NCBI GenBank assembly: GCA_024195265.1
Contig: JAJLRJ010000014.1
Coordinates: 26,842,681 to 26,906,680, forward strand
Source: Dendrophyllia cribrosa
Lineage: Eukaryota > Cnidaria > Anthozoa > Scleractinia > Dendrophylliidae
DNA length: 64,000 bases
Direction: 5' to 3'
Each line of letters opens with the position of its first letter. The first letter of the stretch is position 1. The translations under genes and the position numbers were made by a program. Below, in pieces: positions 44,091 to 55,300 of the stretch. The notes under the pieces are model-generated. The model had not been told where the DNA came from, did not search any database, and saw only the letters and a program-made list of their open reading frames with translations.

Positions 44091-44578
44091 AACACCGCTC
44101 TGATTTGACTAAACGAGACCTGAAAGGGTTTAAATAAGATTGAAGTCATAGAGTGCTTTGACTTTAATCAGCTTTAGACAAAGTGAAAAAAACTAGCACA
44201 ATTAAACAACCTGAAAACAAAAGCTTCAGAACGTATTATGAAACATGTAAGTTAATGTATAGTGATCCTATCGAAAATATTGATTTTCTGTTAAATTGAA
44301 CTTTTTCTACGCGATCCGTAACTTAAGTTTTCCGGGTGACGAAAACCGCGTCTGCCTTTTCTTGGAGGAAAAATTCGCGGGAAGATGAAACACTAATATG
44401 CCACTGTCCCGCGGCCCGCGATCAACGCTTGTGACCCGCTACTGGTATCCCGAGATGCGCGATCCGTTACTTGTTACCCGGAAAACTTAGACCAAACGTG
44501 ACAGAGAACCAGTTCTAAATTTAGTTTTTCAATAACTCTCAATTTTAAAATTATGGCGAAAATCGATCTTCATTCCTC

Positions 44579-44974
44579 CTACTCTTCTTCTTCTTCCTCT
44601 TCTTCTTCCGATTCCTCCCCTCCAGGGCGATCAAGGTCCCCTTCCTGGCATTTTCTCTCGCACCTCCGCCAGCGATGCCCACGAGGGTTCAAGCATCCAT
44701 CAAGACACTCTTCACCTTTCTTTCCGCATCGATCTTTGCACCATTCTTGGCACCGCCACATGCAGACATCTTGGTCTTGTTCTGCTTGCGCATGCGGATC
44801 AAACAAGTTGTCCCAAAGGTTCCTTTTACCAGAGAACTCCGCTTGAGGGACAAATCGCTTAACTCCGAATGGGCCCCCTTTTCTTGGTCTTCTCTCGGCT
44901 TGAGGGTCAGAAGAACGTACAAAAGGCTGAGTAATAATGAAAAGGAAAAGGACTGCGCAGGAAAGAATCTTCAT
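44579..44974 (-). CDS. Secreted peptide precursor with four CxxxC pairs and KR sites
   Basis: 131 aa in one coding exon. MKILSCAVLFLFIITQPFVR is a signal peptide. Residues 23-70 are a basic propeptide-like part with dibasic KR at 39-40 and GKR at 49-51, bracketing the octapeptide FVPQAEFS. Processing at these sites could release an amidated peptide. The C-terminal domain has eight cysteines (71, 75, 79, 83, 90, 94, 105, 109), arranged as four C-x3-C pairs, which in known families (alpha-hairpinin-like folds) staple helical hairpins. It ends in an acidic run of Glu. An acceptor, TTTTATTAATAG, lies directly before the ATG on this strand, so the 5' UTR is spliced. The family is not recognised. 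A role as neuropeptide, defence peptide or venom component cannot be told apart from sequence. Confidence 0.68.
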   Translation of the reverse strand: MKILSCAVLFLFIITQPFVRSSDPQAERRPRKGGPFGVKRFVPQAEFSGKRNLWDNLFDPHAQAEQDQDVCMWRCQEWCKDRCGKKGEECLDGCLNPRGHRWRRCERKCQEGDLDRPGGEESEEEEEEEEE

Positions 44975-45106
44975 CTATTAATAAAATGAAAACACCAAGG
45001 TCAATCTTTCTGGGTCGGTAGCCTGCATGCAGACAAAGGAAATAGGAAACTTTCGGCCAGTAACGATCGACATCACCCAAAACCAAACCTCTCAGCTCTG
45101 GATAGC

Positions 45107-45165
45107 CTGTGTGGCCTGTGTGGCCTGTGTGGCCTGTGTGGCCTGTGTGGCCTGTGTGGCTAGAA
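45107..45165. repeat. 10-bp tandem repeat GCCTGTGTGG, about six copies
   Basis: A perfect decamer array. Open frames across it on both strands are repeat artefacts. Confidence 0.95.
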
Positions 45166-45649
45166 AGGGGAACGCCTGCCACGCAGTCAAAGCTCTAGGG
45201 GATTTGAATGAGTTGCTTTATTTTCTATGTCGGTCATTTTTTTTTCTTAGATATCAGCTAACACACTTGGCCACAATTTCACGATGGTTTACCTGACATT
45301 ATACTTACCCTTTCTTTATTATACTATTGTAATTTCATTTTGTTATGTTGTAATGCTTTACTGTAAAGATTTATAGTCATGCGAATAAAGCTACTTGTTG
45401 TTGTTGACTTCTGAACAATCGTGAAAACGTAATTTCTCAGCTTACAGTTAAACTATTTTGGCCATTTTTCAACTGAATTAATCATCCATACGAATATATA
45501 TACTGTATAACTATCACAAGTATTCAATAAATAAAGTAATTTTCATAATAAAGTATATAACTGAAGTATCACAAATGAGTCCTTTTCAAAATGACAATTT
45601 ATTTTCACGACAAAAAAGATAATTTGATTCAGAGAGGTACATAATTTAA

Positions 45650-47092
45650 GGTGTTTCGATACAGTTTACTGGAGACCATACCTACATTTTTCAATCGTCT
45701 TTTAAGCGGTCTTCTCCAAATCAGATTAATGTGAAATTTTCACTACTAACTGGTTTTGAATTGACGTTTGGCTAAATATATATTCTGGTAAAATCGAAAT
45801 TACCATGACGACGATAAACAAGAAACTTTGAAATCAGTGAAATTGAAAAGTGAAAGTGAATATATACGGTACAACTATCACAAGTATCCAATTAATAAAT
45901 TTGCATCAACGAGCAACATTGAAATGTTTTAATCACGGAGTAATGTAGTGTGCCTTGATTTGAAATCATTACTGAGCATAACTTAAAGGAGCTATGTCAT
46001 GGTGATTTTGAGGTTTTCGGGTCAAAACCGTCGCAAATTAAAACTAAGTACCTTTGTCGTACACGAAATGCTTAAAGAACACTAACAGGAAGATATCAAG
46101 TGAATTTCAGCAGAGAAAATAAACCATAATCGGAGTTTTAGCGAATTTTCTAAGACACAAGCGATAAACTTGAAATAATTGGCCCAATTTTTTCAAGATA
46201 CAATCCATTTCCATCCTGGCCATCTGCAGCCCAAGACACTTATTTTTACTTTTAGAGCACCAGTAGAATAATATTAAACAAAACTGGATTCTTAGTTTTG
46301 GAATTTCACTGATATAAAGATGTATTTTGGCTTTTTAAAGTAACGCTAAAAATGGTGACATAGCCCCTTTAACAAAGTAAATTTGTAACGCAAACGTTTT
46401 GGCCGGTTCGTACGTCGTCTTCATCTATAAATTTAAAGGCGTTCGAGTGAATCAATGTCTAAAACTTTTAGATCATATTTTGCACATCGGTAAGCATGCG
46501 TGGTAAACGTTTTAAAAAATCCATCGAGCCGTTCCTAAGATTTTTGCAAAAGCGATTTAAATCGAAAAATACCCAAAAATCGCACATGAAGCGATGTTAG
46601 GAAAAAAGGTAGTTCTCAAGATCACAAAAGAGAAAGTAAACAAAACTTTGAAGGTGTACAAACATAACATCAAGCTACTTTTTGACACTATCTTTAAGTA
46701 ATTTCACAAAACCAGTGTTGCACTCGATCAATTTATTTCCAATACACAAATAGTAAGGTTTGAAATGTTATAATTGCGATTTATTTGAAATCAAACATAC
46801 AGAATTTTTTATTCTTGCAAAATACATAAGCCATATACCATATTTTAAGATATCGATGTGGGATTTTCAATGCGAAATCATAAACGCGCAATATTTCACT
46901 TTTACTGATTTCAAAGTTTCTTGTTTATCGTCGTCATGGTAATATCGATTTTACCAGAAAATATATCTTGCCAAACTTCAATTCAAAACCAGTTAGTGGT
47001 GAAAATTTCACGTTGATCTGATTTGGAGAAGACCGCTTAAAAGCCGATTGAAAAATGTAGGTATGGTATCCAGAAAACTGTATCGAAACACC
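45650..47092. mobile_element. TTAA-flanked element with about 200-bp terminal inverted repeats
   Basis: Ends GGTGTTTCGATACAGTTT and their inverse are flanked by TTAA (45646-45649 and 47093-47096). The inverted arms extend about 200 bp (45650-45852 and 46893-47092). It contains a second TTAA element at 45987-46368. No transposase ORF. Confidence 0.85.
45987..46368. mobile_element. Nested TTAA-flanked MITE, AGGAGCTATGTCA ends
   Basis: AGGAGCTATGTCATGGTGAT at the left and GGTGACATAGCCCCT at the right are inverted, with TTAA on both sides. It sits wholly within the element at 45650-47092. Confidence 0.8.
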
Positions 47093-47649
47093 TTAATCAT
47101 GCAAACAGCTGACAAAACCGTGTCGAAAAGTGGAAGCCGCGCTCGTATGTGAGATTATTACAGTATCTAGTCGAAGTAAATGCTGCAATTTGTGTTCTGT
47201 AAATAAAATAGAGTAGCCTTATTGTACCCAGCAAAACATATACTCTACGTATTTGAATGTCACGAGTATGCATGTCTCTTGCTTTTGCTGCTGTGTTACT
47301 ATCGCATTACAGGCAGCTCGTTTGGTTATACGAGGACACAACATAAAAAAAAATGAATTTTCGTATCTTTAACTTTTTGCGTAAAGAAGCATCCGAAAAA
47401 AAACGTATTTTCTTTACAGACAATAAATAAAATAATTCGAATAATGCATAAAGCCCCTTGCGATGCGTAAAGCACATTTATAAAAGAGCGCATGGTTCTC
47501 CACAGTCAGGATTGTACGTCGAGGCTAATACTTGCCATCGCAAGCAAGCTGCCAGGATTCTTTAAACTGGCTATATAGCGCTTTCACTTGTCAGAGTGGC
47601 CAAAGTCAAAATCAATTTTCATTTTGTAAAACACTGGAAAACAAAACGA

Positions 47650-47950
47650 ACAGTCATACTCAAGGATTCCATCCACAGACTCAAAAGTTAGAACTACCTT
47701 GTACAGCATAATAAACAGCACCACAGGAAAGAACTGTAGGATTTTAATCACAAACATGTTATAGGTGGAACATACACGTACATATAGAATACTGAGAATC
47801 TTTACGAGTGCATAAATATTTAACCCAAAGTTCAACCTTGATACTGAGCAGGACTTTCCTTTGGTATTGTTTATTATGCTGTACAAGGTGGTCCTAACTT
47901 TTTGAGTCTGTGGATGAAATCCTACAGTGTGACCATTCAAATGAAAGCTT
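47650..47950. repeat. Two 106-bp repeat units in opposite orientation
   Basis: Forward unit: CCACAGACTCAAAAGTTAGA then ACAGCACCACAGGAAAG. Reverse unit: GTTTATTATGCTGTACAAGG then GACCATTCAAATGAAAGCTT. About 100 bp of other sequence separates them. Confidence 0.9.
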
Positions 47951-48642
47951 TAAAAATTAAAATCTCGATCACAACCATCAAGATTATTAACACTATTTTT
48001 CTGGAGAACGTAAAAAAAAAAGAAACAAATATTCTTATAAAAGCTGAAAATAATAAGAAAAAACTTTTCGTAGCTGAACTACTTTAAAGAAATTAAAACA
48101 TTATTGAAGATAGTTTAGGCTAACCTTGAAAACCCGATGCCCGTAATCAAATTCTTCTCTAGACAACAGTATACCGTGTTACACGTTAGTGTGTTTCGTC
48201 TTTTTGGCTGCCAACCCAACAAGAGTCAGACGCCGATCTGAGCTATTTGACTATCATGATATCCTTTCAGACCAAAAATTAATTAAACTCAAAGACAATA
48301 TTTGTTGATTGTGTTTGAAAACTTGCGCGTGATTTGATGACACTTCTAATAGGGTAATATAAAATTTGTCCTTTAAAAAGATTCGATTTTAACAAGAAAT
48401 ATCCTTATTAAAAATGTAATATACTTTCATTTCAAATCGATCAATGGCTGGACTAGACAATGTAGGGTTTCCGGAAAGAATTAAACTGCGTTTTTGTTAG
48501 CCACAGCAATATAAAGAACAGTTTGTTATTAAGAATTCGAAAATATTAATTAACAGGATAATTTAGGAAGCACTTTATGTCCAATAGCTCTTCACACTGT
48601 CAAATATTGATATTTCGTGACAAGTTTGAAATATATATTTTG

Positions 48643-48790
48643 CAGTTTATTTTTTTCTGGTTTTAAAAGTTTTTAACCAGTTTCATTTTATTTTGTATTT
48701 GTCTTTTATGATCAGGTGATAAATCTGAAACGAAGGAAAATAAAAATCAAACTGGTTTCAAAAATTTTAAACTAGAAAAAAAATTGAACT
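48643..48790. mobile_element. Foldback element, A/T-rich
   Basis: AGTTTATTTTTTTCTGGTTT and its imperfect inverse at 48740-48790 (TTTAAACTAGAAAAAAAATT) form arms with AACCAGTTTCATTTTATTTT inside. Confidence 0.65.
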
Positions 48791-49842
48791 ATAACATATG
48801 TACAGCACATAGATTTCTATCGTAAGAGAAAAGATTTATCACGGCTTGAGAATAGAACTTTCATTGATTCATAAATCCTTTTTGTATCCTATTGTCCACT
48901 ATTAGTGTCTTAGTAAAATAAGACGAATTTAATGTCAATAATCACCACTCCAATATCCAAGAATTAATATGAAATTTTTAAATGCACACAAAGATCGTAA
49001 AAATTTAGAAATTAACATTACTCATTGATTTCCCGATAGGATGAGCTTTCCACCTTCATTCGATCAACTGCCATTTTTCACCAAGTTGTATCGCAGTTTA
49101 GTTTTCTATTATTTTGATTCGTGCTGTGGAATAGAATTTTCACACGATAACTTTGTACAGATCTGTACACTGCTTTCCGAGACAAAAAAAAAACAGACTA
49201 AAAGGTTTAATTAATTAGAAACGGCGAAACAAAGGATTTAAAGATGATGTTAGTGGAAAAGTTCGCGTTCTGAGAAGATAAAGACAAAGCAGTTTGATTA
49301 ATTTAAAACAAAAGAACGGAAATATTCAGGGTGGAGAAAAGAGAAAAAGTCAAAGGAGATTTTGAGAGGTTTGTTGCCAATAACCACCATTTTCACGAAA
49401 AGAAACTAACAAAAGGTGAAATTTAATATTCCCACTGCGATTTTGATTATAGATCCGCATTTGATCAAATTCAGATGTTAAATTTCGGATTATAATATTA
49501 AAAATTATTATTATTAATTACTAACGATCGGATCATCAGCTAAATGGATTTTCAGTTGTTCTTATATATAATCTAACACATGACTTTGTAATTCTTGGCC
49601 ACATCGCATAAGTACTACACTTTCACATTTATCCACTAAGGTCTCGTGACTAAATAATTTTATGTGCAGTTTACCCTTTTACTTCCAGAGTCAATTATGG
49701 AGACATGTAGTCTAGTTCTAACGTTTGAGTATGTCGATGAAATCCTACGGTGTGACCTCCTCGCGGCCAGTTTTGCATGGAACCACTTGTTTTTCAGTAT
49801 TTTACTTATTTAAACAATTCATGGCAACTAACTAACAATAAA

Positions 49843-50538
49843 ACTAGTGTATCCAAAAGATAGTAATTGCTGCGGTAAATTTGTTGTAATAATGCTGTTT
49901 TATCGCCTCGCTAGTATTAAAGAATTTTCTCTTTCGTTTTTTGAGGGGAAGCAAAGCAAATGTAATCGGGATGAATCGACGAAAACTCCAGCTGATAAAG
50001 ATTAATTTTGTTTTGTAATTCACGCATCAAGTTCTTGCAATGTCTATAGAATATTGTTAAGCAAAGGACGCGTTCACCACGAGGAAAGTGTGAAAATTTA
50101 GGTTTAACTTAATTATTGATAATGAATATGTTGCGTTACTAGCTAGCCGTATCGTATTCGCGTCTCCACGCGCTCAGCTCAGGTTTCGCGTCCCTACGCG
50201 CTCAGCTCAGTCTCATCGACCGCTGCCGGAGTGATTTCAAAATAAATTTGTCTTTTATTCCGTACAATCTTCAAAAATCTTTGCTATCCAACGGTCCTAT
50301 CGCCATGCCTCACAGTCCTCGCTCGACTCGCGGTAGTCTTCGACACTTCAGTTCCGATTTCGACTGGGACATGTTGGACCAAAATATTACAAATCTCGCA
50401 GCCAACAGCTTGAAGCGAGGCTATTGTTCGTGGCGCAGTACATTCTGGCCCAAAATGTGTTCGTGGCGCAGTGCATTCTGGCCCAAAATCTGTTCGTGGC
50501 GCAGTGAATTCTGGTAAAAAGCGATCAATTCGAGATTT
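49843..50538 (+). repeat. Duplicated module, copy 1 (forward)
   Basis: Starts ACTAGTGTATCCAAAAGATA. It contains CGCGCTCAGCTCAG repeats and a short ORF reading MPHSPRSTRGSLRHFSSDFD then WDMLDQNITNLAANSLK. Three in-frame 33-bp repeats follow (about 50425-50520; CSWRS-FWPK) and then a stop. The protein is not recognised. The module recurs at 50620-51124 and 51442-52070. Confidence 0.85.
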
Positions 50539-50619
50539 TTTGCTGCGGAACGAGCGCAGCGAGTGAGCAGCAACATAATCAGGATTTAAGAGAAATATAT
50601 GAGAAAAAAATATAAGCTA

Positions 50620-51124
50620 CGAAAAATCTCGAATTGATCGCTTTTTACCAGAATTCACTGCGCCACGAACACATTTTGGGCCAGAATGCACTGCGCCACG
50701 AACACATTTTGGGCCAGAATGCACTGCGCCACAAACAATAGCCTCGCTTGCTGCTTCGAGCTGTGTAATATTTTGGTCCAACATGTCCCAGTCGAAATCG
50801 GAACTGAAGTGTCGAAGACTACCGCGAGTTGAGCGAGGACTGTGAGGCATTCATTATCAATAATTAAGTTAAACCTAAATTTTCACACCTTCCTCGTGGT
50901 GAACGCGTAATAATATTCTACAGACATTGCAAGAACTTGATGCGTGAATTACAAAACAAAATTTGTCTTATCAGCTGGAGTTTTCGTCGATTCATCCCGG
51001 TTACATTTGCTTTGCTTCCCCTCAAAAAAACGAAAGAGAAAATTTTGTAATGCCAGCGAGACGATAAAAGAGCATTATTACAACAAATTTACCGCAGCAA
51101 TTACTATCTTTTGGATACACTAGT
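50620..51124 (-). repeat. Duplicated module, copy 2 (reverse)
   Basis: The reverse of copy 1, sharing the outer ends. About 180 bp just before the ATG are missing, so the upstream TTGATAATGA joins the ORF start directly. The ORF (50850-50617) differs after SEAIV and has the 33-bp repeat in another frame (CGAVHSGPK). Copy 1, an 81-bp spacer and copy 2 form a large palindrome. Confidence 0.85.
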
Positions 51125-51441
51125 CCTAGCTTATATTTTTTCGGGTCTTTCTGCATGTACCGGTATCCATGAACCACTCATTGTCTTCCATTGTTTGTGA
51201 GGTATTGTCTTTTTGGTCTTGTTTTATTATTGTCGTTCTTTGTTCATTTTGTTTTACGAAATGTGTGCTCCGGTACATGCAGAATCTACCATTTTTTCTC
51301 ATATATTTCTCTTAAATCCTGATTATGTTGCTGCTCACTCGCTGCGCTCGTTCCGCAGCAATTAAAATAATAATAATAATAATTGCCGCGGAACAAGCGC
51401 AGCGAGTGAGCAGCAACATAATCAGGATTTAAGAGAAATAT

Positions 51442-52070
51442 ACTAGTGTATCCAAAAGATAGTAATTGCTGCGGTAAATTTGTTGTAATAATGCTGTTTT
51501 ATCGTCTCGCTGGTATTACAGAATTTTCTCTTTCTTTTTTCGAGGGAAAGCAAAGCAAATGTAACCGGGATGAATCGACGAAAACTCCAGCTGATAAGAC
51601 TAATTTTGTTTTGTAATTCACGCATCAAGTTCTTGCAATGTCTGTAGAATATTGTTGAGCAAAGGACGCGTTCACCACGAGGATGGTGTGAAAATTTAGG
51701 TTTACCTTAATTATTGATAATGAATATGTTACGTTACTAGCCAGCCGTATCGCGTTCGCGTCTCCACGCGCTCAGCTCAGGTTTCGCGTCCCCACGCGCT
51801 CAGCTCAGTCTCATCGACCGCTGTCGGAGTGATTTCAAAATAAATTTGTCTTTTATTCCGTACAATCTTCGAAAATCTTTGCTATCCAACGGTCCTATCA
51901 CCATGCCTCACAGTCCTCGCTCAACTCGCGGTAGTCTTCGACACTTTAGTTCCGATTTCGACTGGGACATGTTGGACCAAAATATTACAAATCTCGCAGC
52001 CAACAGCTTGAAGCAGCAAGCGAGGCTATTGTTCGTGGCGCAGTGCATTCTGGCCCAAAATGTTTTTTGT
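51442..52070 (+). repeat. Duplicated module, copy 3 (forward)
   Basis: The same start and ORF as copy 1, with NSLKQQARLLF after the shared part and one 33-bp unit only. Ends near 52070, about 330 bp before the NT5C3 start codon, so it may have brought sequence into that promoter region. Confidence 0.85.
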
Positions 52071-52090
52071 CTATTTCTTTGCTCTTGTTG

Positions 52091-52395
52091 TTTCTTTTCT
52101 CGCTTTCTTTTCCAAACGACCTAGCGAGGTTACATGTAAATTTAGACTATCGCTCGCGCTGTTGTGAAGCCAACCGGCTGCTTCGCAAAATTTTCAAATT
52201 GAATTGAACTGATTCTGACAATCACAGCTGTAAACACACGTTCGCGTTGCAGACCGATTGGTGTGGGGAGGTGTCCCAAAGCGCAGAAGGGACTGGGCCA
52301 TATACTGGAAAAAGGTAGCGCCTGTAAATTATCATACTCGATAGACATGCTGCTTGGAGCTCAATAACTTCCATAAATTAAATTCGAAATTTGTT
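52091..52395 (+). promoter_or_regulatory. Probable NT5C3 promoter and 5' UTR
   Basis: No TATA box. An in-frame TAG at 52342 limits the coding start to the ATG at 52396 or the one at 52414. The position is inferred from the first coding exon only. Confidence 0.35.
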
Positions 52396-55300
52396 ATGAT
52401 CGAAAGGAAAACGATGTTTGGCATTGCTGCTCTAGGTTTATCTGCTGTAGCGGGTTATGGCCTCTATAAATACGTTCGGGCAAGGCAGAAGGCACAACAG
52501 ATCAAGGATGCTGTCGACGAAATGGTATTAACGATAAATTCTTATAATTTTGCCTCCAATTTCACTTCTCGTGTGATCATGTTGCTTTTGCATGCTTGAA
52601 ATTGATTTTTCACGCCGTAAACTGTTTTGAAATCATTGCTTTGAATTTATGAGTCATAAAGACTGACATATCAGTATTTTTGGAGGTATTTCATTCGTGC
52701 TATCAAAGGCGCTGCACGAATGTAAATATCTTGAATTGGTATAAGGAAAACGACGTTGCTCCCTATAATTAGCATATTTACAGTCCAATATTTGTCGTTA
52801 AGAGACAATATCGCTGAAGTGTTACCTTTTTTCCGTCCCACAATTAATTTTCATGAATAATGTTCACTGATTTAACTAAATTTGAGCGACCTCCTGTTAA
52901 TTGTGTTACAGTTAAATTTTAATTTTTGAGGCTAAAGATTCACAGCAGCATGTAATCACTGTATGTTAATTTGCTTTCAAGTCTTGTAAGTGAGCAACAG
53001 CTGAATCAAGAATAGATTAGTTTGTGGGGTGGGGGGGTGGGGGGTGGGGGGTGGGGTGAGGTTTGGAACAAGTTTATTAAAGTGAGTGATGCATGCTCAG
53101 TTTTATACTGTTATTAATCTATTGACCCATGTACATGCATGTTCCTTATTTAACTGACCTCTGTTGCTTGTTTCTGTCCCCCCTTTGTACCACCCTTGTA
53201 AGTAAAATAGTTATTATTAATGTTTGTACAGTGTCATTTTCACTATGTGCAATGTGAAGCATTACTTAATGAAATGTAAAGCCACTGAACAAAAATAAAA
53301 TTTGATTCATGAAATTTTAAAATATGTTTACAGATGAAAAGTATTGACAAACCAAATGTATACATCAGGGATTCAGTGAGAGTGAGAGAGAAACTCAAGA
53401 TACTTTATGAGGGAGGACCAGATAAACTTCAGGTTTGTGTTAGCGGCAATATTATTTATCAAGTAAAGGAACCCTTTTACTCCCAAGAGTGCCAAAAATC
53501 AAAATTCAAGAAAAATCTCAAAATAATATTGTAAAACAAAATGGTACCATGCTAATAATTCTGAAGTGGTTTTATTTGAATGGACACATTATAGGATTTC
53601 ATAAACAGGCTCAAAAGGTAGAACTAAACTACATGTACATGTAAACCTCCGTGATTAACTCCATGATTACCCCTGACAGTAAAAGGGTCAAAGGGTTAAG
53701 CCAATTAATAAGAAGTTTTCATGTTGAGGTGCAATGTCATCACATTCAACATGAAACAAAAAAGTCAGTTTTAGTTGTCTGTGATTTAAGGCCGAGTATC
53801 TTAATTTTATGAAGCAAGTCACTCACTTGTTCAGTGCCAATGAGAGTTCTTCCTGACCATTAAACTGACCATAGAGGTGAGATACAATAATGTACGCCAA
53901 TTGGGAAATCTAAACAGTGACCATGTCCTCTTAATGGAGGTGACCGCTTAAAAGAGGTCAACTTAACTGTAAGTATGGGGAGTTATTTCCGGGGATTTGT
54001 TTAGTGACTGCTTAATAGGGGGTGACTGCTTAATAGAGGTTTGACTGCAGATGGCATTGTTTATATTTTGATCTTTTGTACATGTAGGTCATTTCAGACT
54101 TTGATAAGACACTCACAAAATTTGTCATCAATGGGGAAAAGGGCTGCACTGTGTATGGTAAGCTCCTCCTCAGAGTAAATCAAACTTAATTAATACAACA
54201 AGCGATCTTGTACTGATTTTAAAGTTGACACACTGTAATTACACTTACATGTATGTTGTAATATTATATAGCAACCCACCTTATGACCATAGCATTACAA
54301 TAAAACACCCTACAGTGTACAATAAAATCTATTGATGTTGAAATGTACCTGTAGGATGAAGCTGCCGTTAATCTGAGCGAGAGGCTCATGTTAAAAACAG
54401 CTGATTCACCAAACACTATGACTTTCCTACATGTATTACAAAGTCTTGACTACTTTTTTCAGCAACTTTTTTTTACATATACAAGCAAAAACTAACGATA
54501 AAAGAGTCCGACGTTTCGGCGACATCTTGGCGCCATTGTCAAGGGAAACTAAATTAAATATGCAATCTCAAGAGTAACTAAGAGTCCAGAGTCATTAATT
54601 TGCATAAGTTAGACAAAGACCTTAGTCTGAGTCTGATTGTACATTTAAACATGGTCGTAATTGTTTAGTTATAAATATAAGACCAACTTTTTTCAAATAT
54701 ATGTTAACCTTGTTATGAAGACCACATTTTAACTCCACTACACAGCAGACATTGTGCAATCCTTTAGGTTTATCCTTATACAGCTATTTCAATTAACGTT
54801 GTCAGATGAAAGCTCAAAGCCAAGACCGCAAGCTAGTATGGGTAGTTGTAATGCATAAAATCCCATAAAAATCCCATACTACCTTGCGGTCTTGGCTTTT
54901 CACTTTTTCATCAGACAATGTTAATTGAAATAGCTGTATACATGTATTACCACTAACCACCCCATCAACAAATGATTAGAATCCCTGACTGTTATAAATA
55001 ATAATAAATGCATTTATATAGCACTAAAAACTATTAAAATATTTTAAAGCACTGACTGATGACATAATTGACATAATATAATTATAAGAGATAATTAGTA
55101 AAGGTATAACTCTTTGTAAAATTACCCTGTTAATAAGACTGCTTAATTTAGTGCCAATACTAATCAAAGGTGAAAAACAATGGTTGGTTTTGATTACCAA
55201 TTTTGTGATTCATATTGCTATGTGTTTTTTCTCTGATTGGTGTCATAACTTGACTGTACCCTATTAAATGTGGGAACGTAGGATGCAGGGGAAGGGAGGG

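Larger units (their letters stand above)
47097..49842. other. Intergenic, AT-rich, no gene seen
   Basis: It contains 106-bp repeat units in both orientations (47650-47750 forward, 47845-47950 reverse, part at 49700-49760 reverse) and a foldback element at 48643-48790. A TATA-like TTTATAAAAGAGCGC occurs near 47477 (+), but no exon follows that I can support. Confidence 0.5.

Noticed and set aside
45027..45296. Open frames with repeated Val-Ala-Cys or Gly-His-Thr
   Set aside because: Produced by the 10-bp repeat GCCTGTGTGG.
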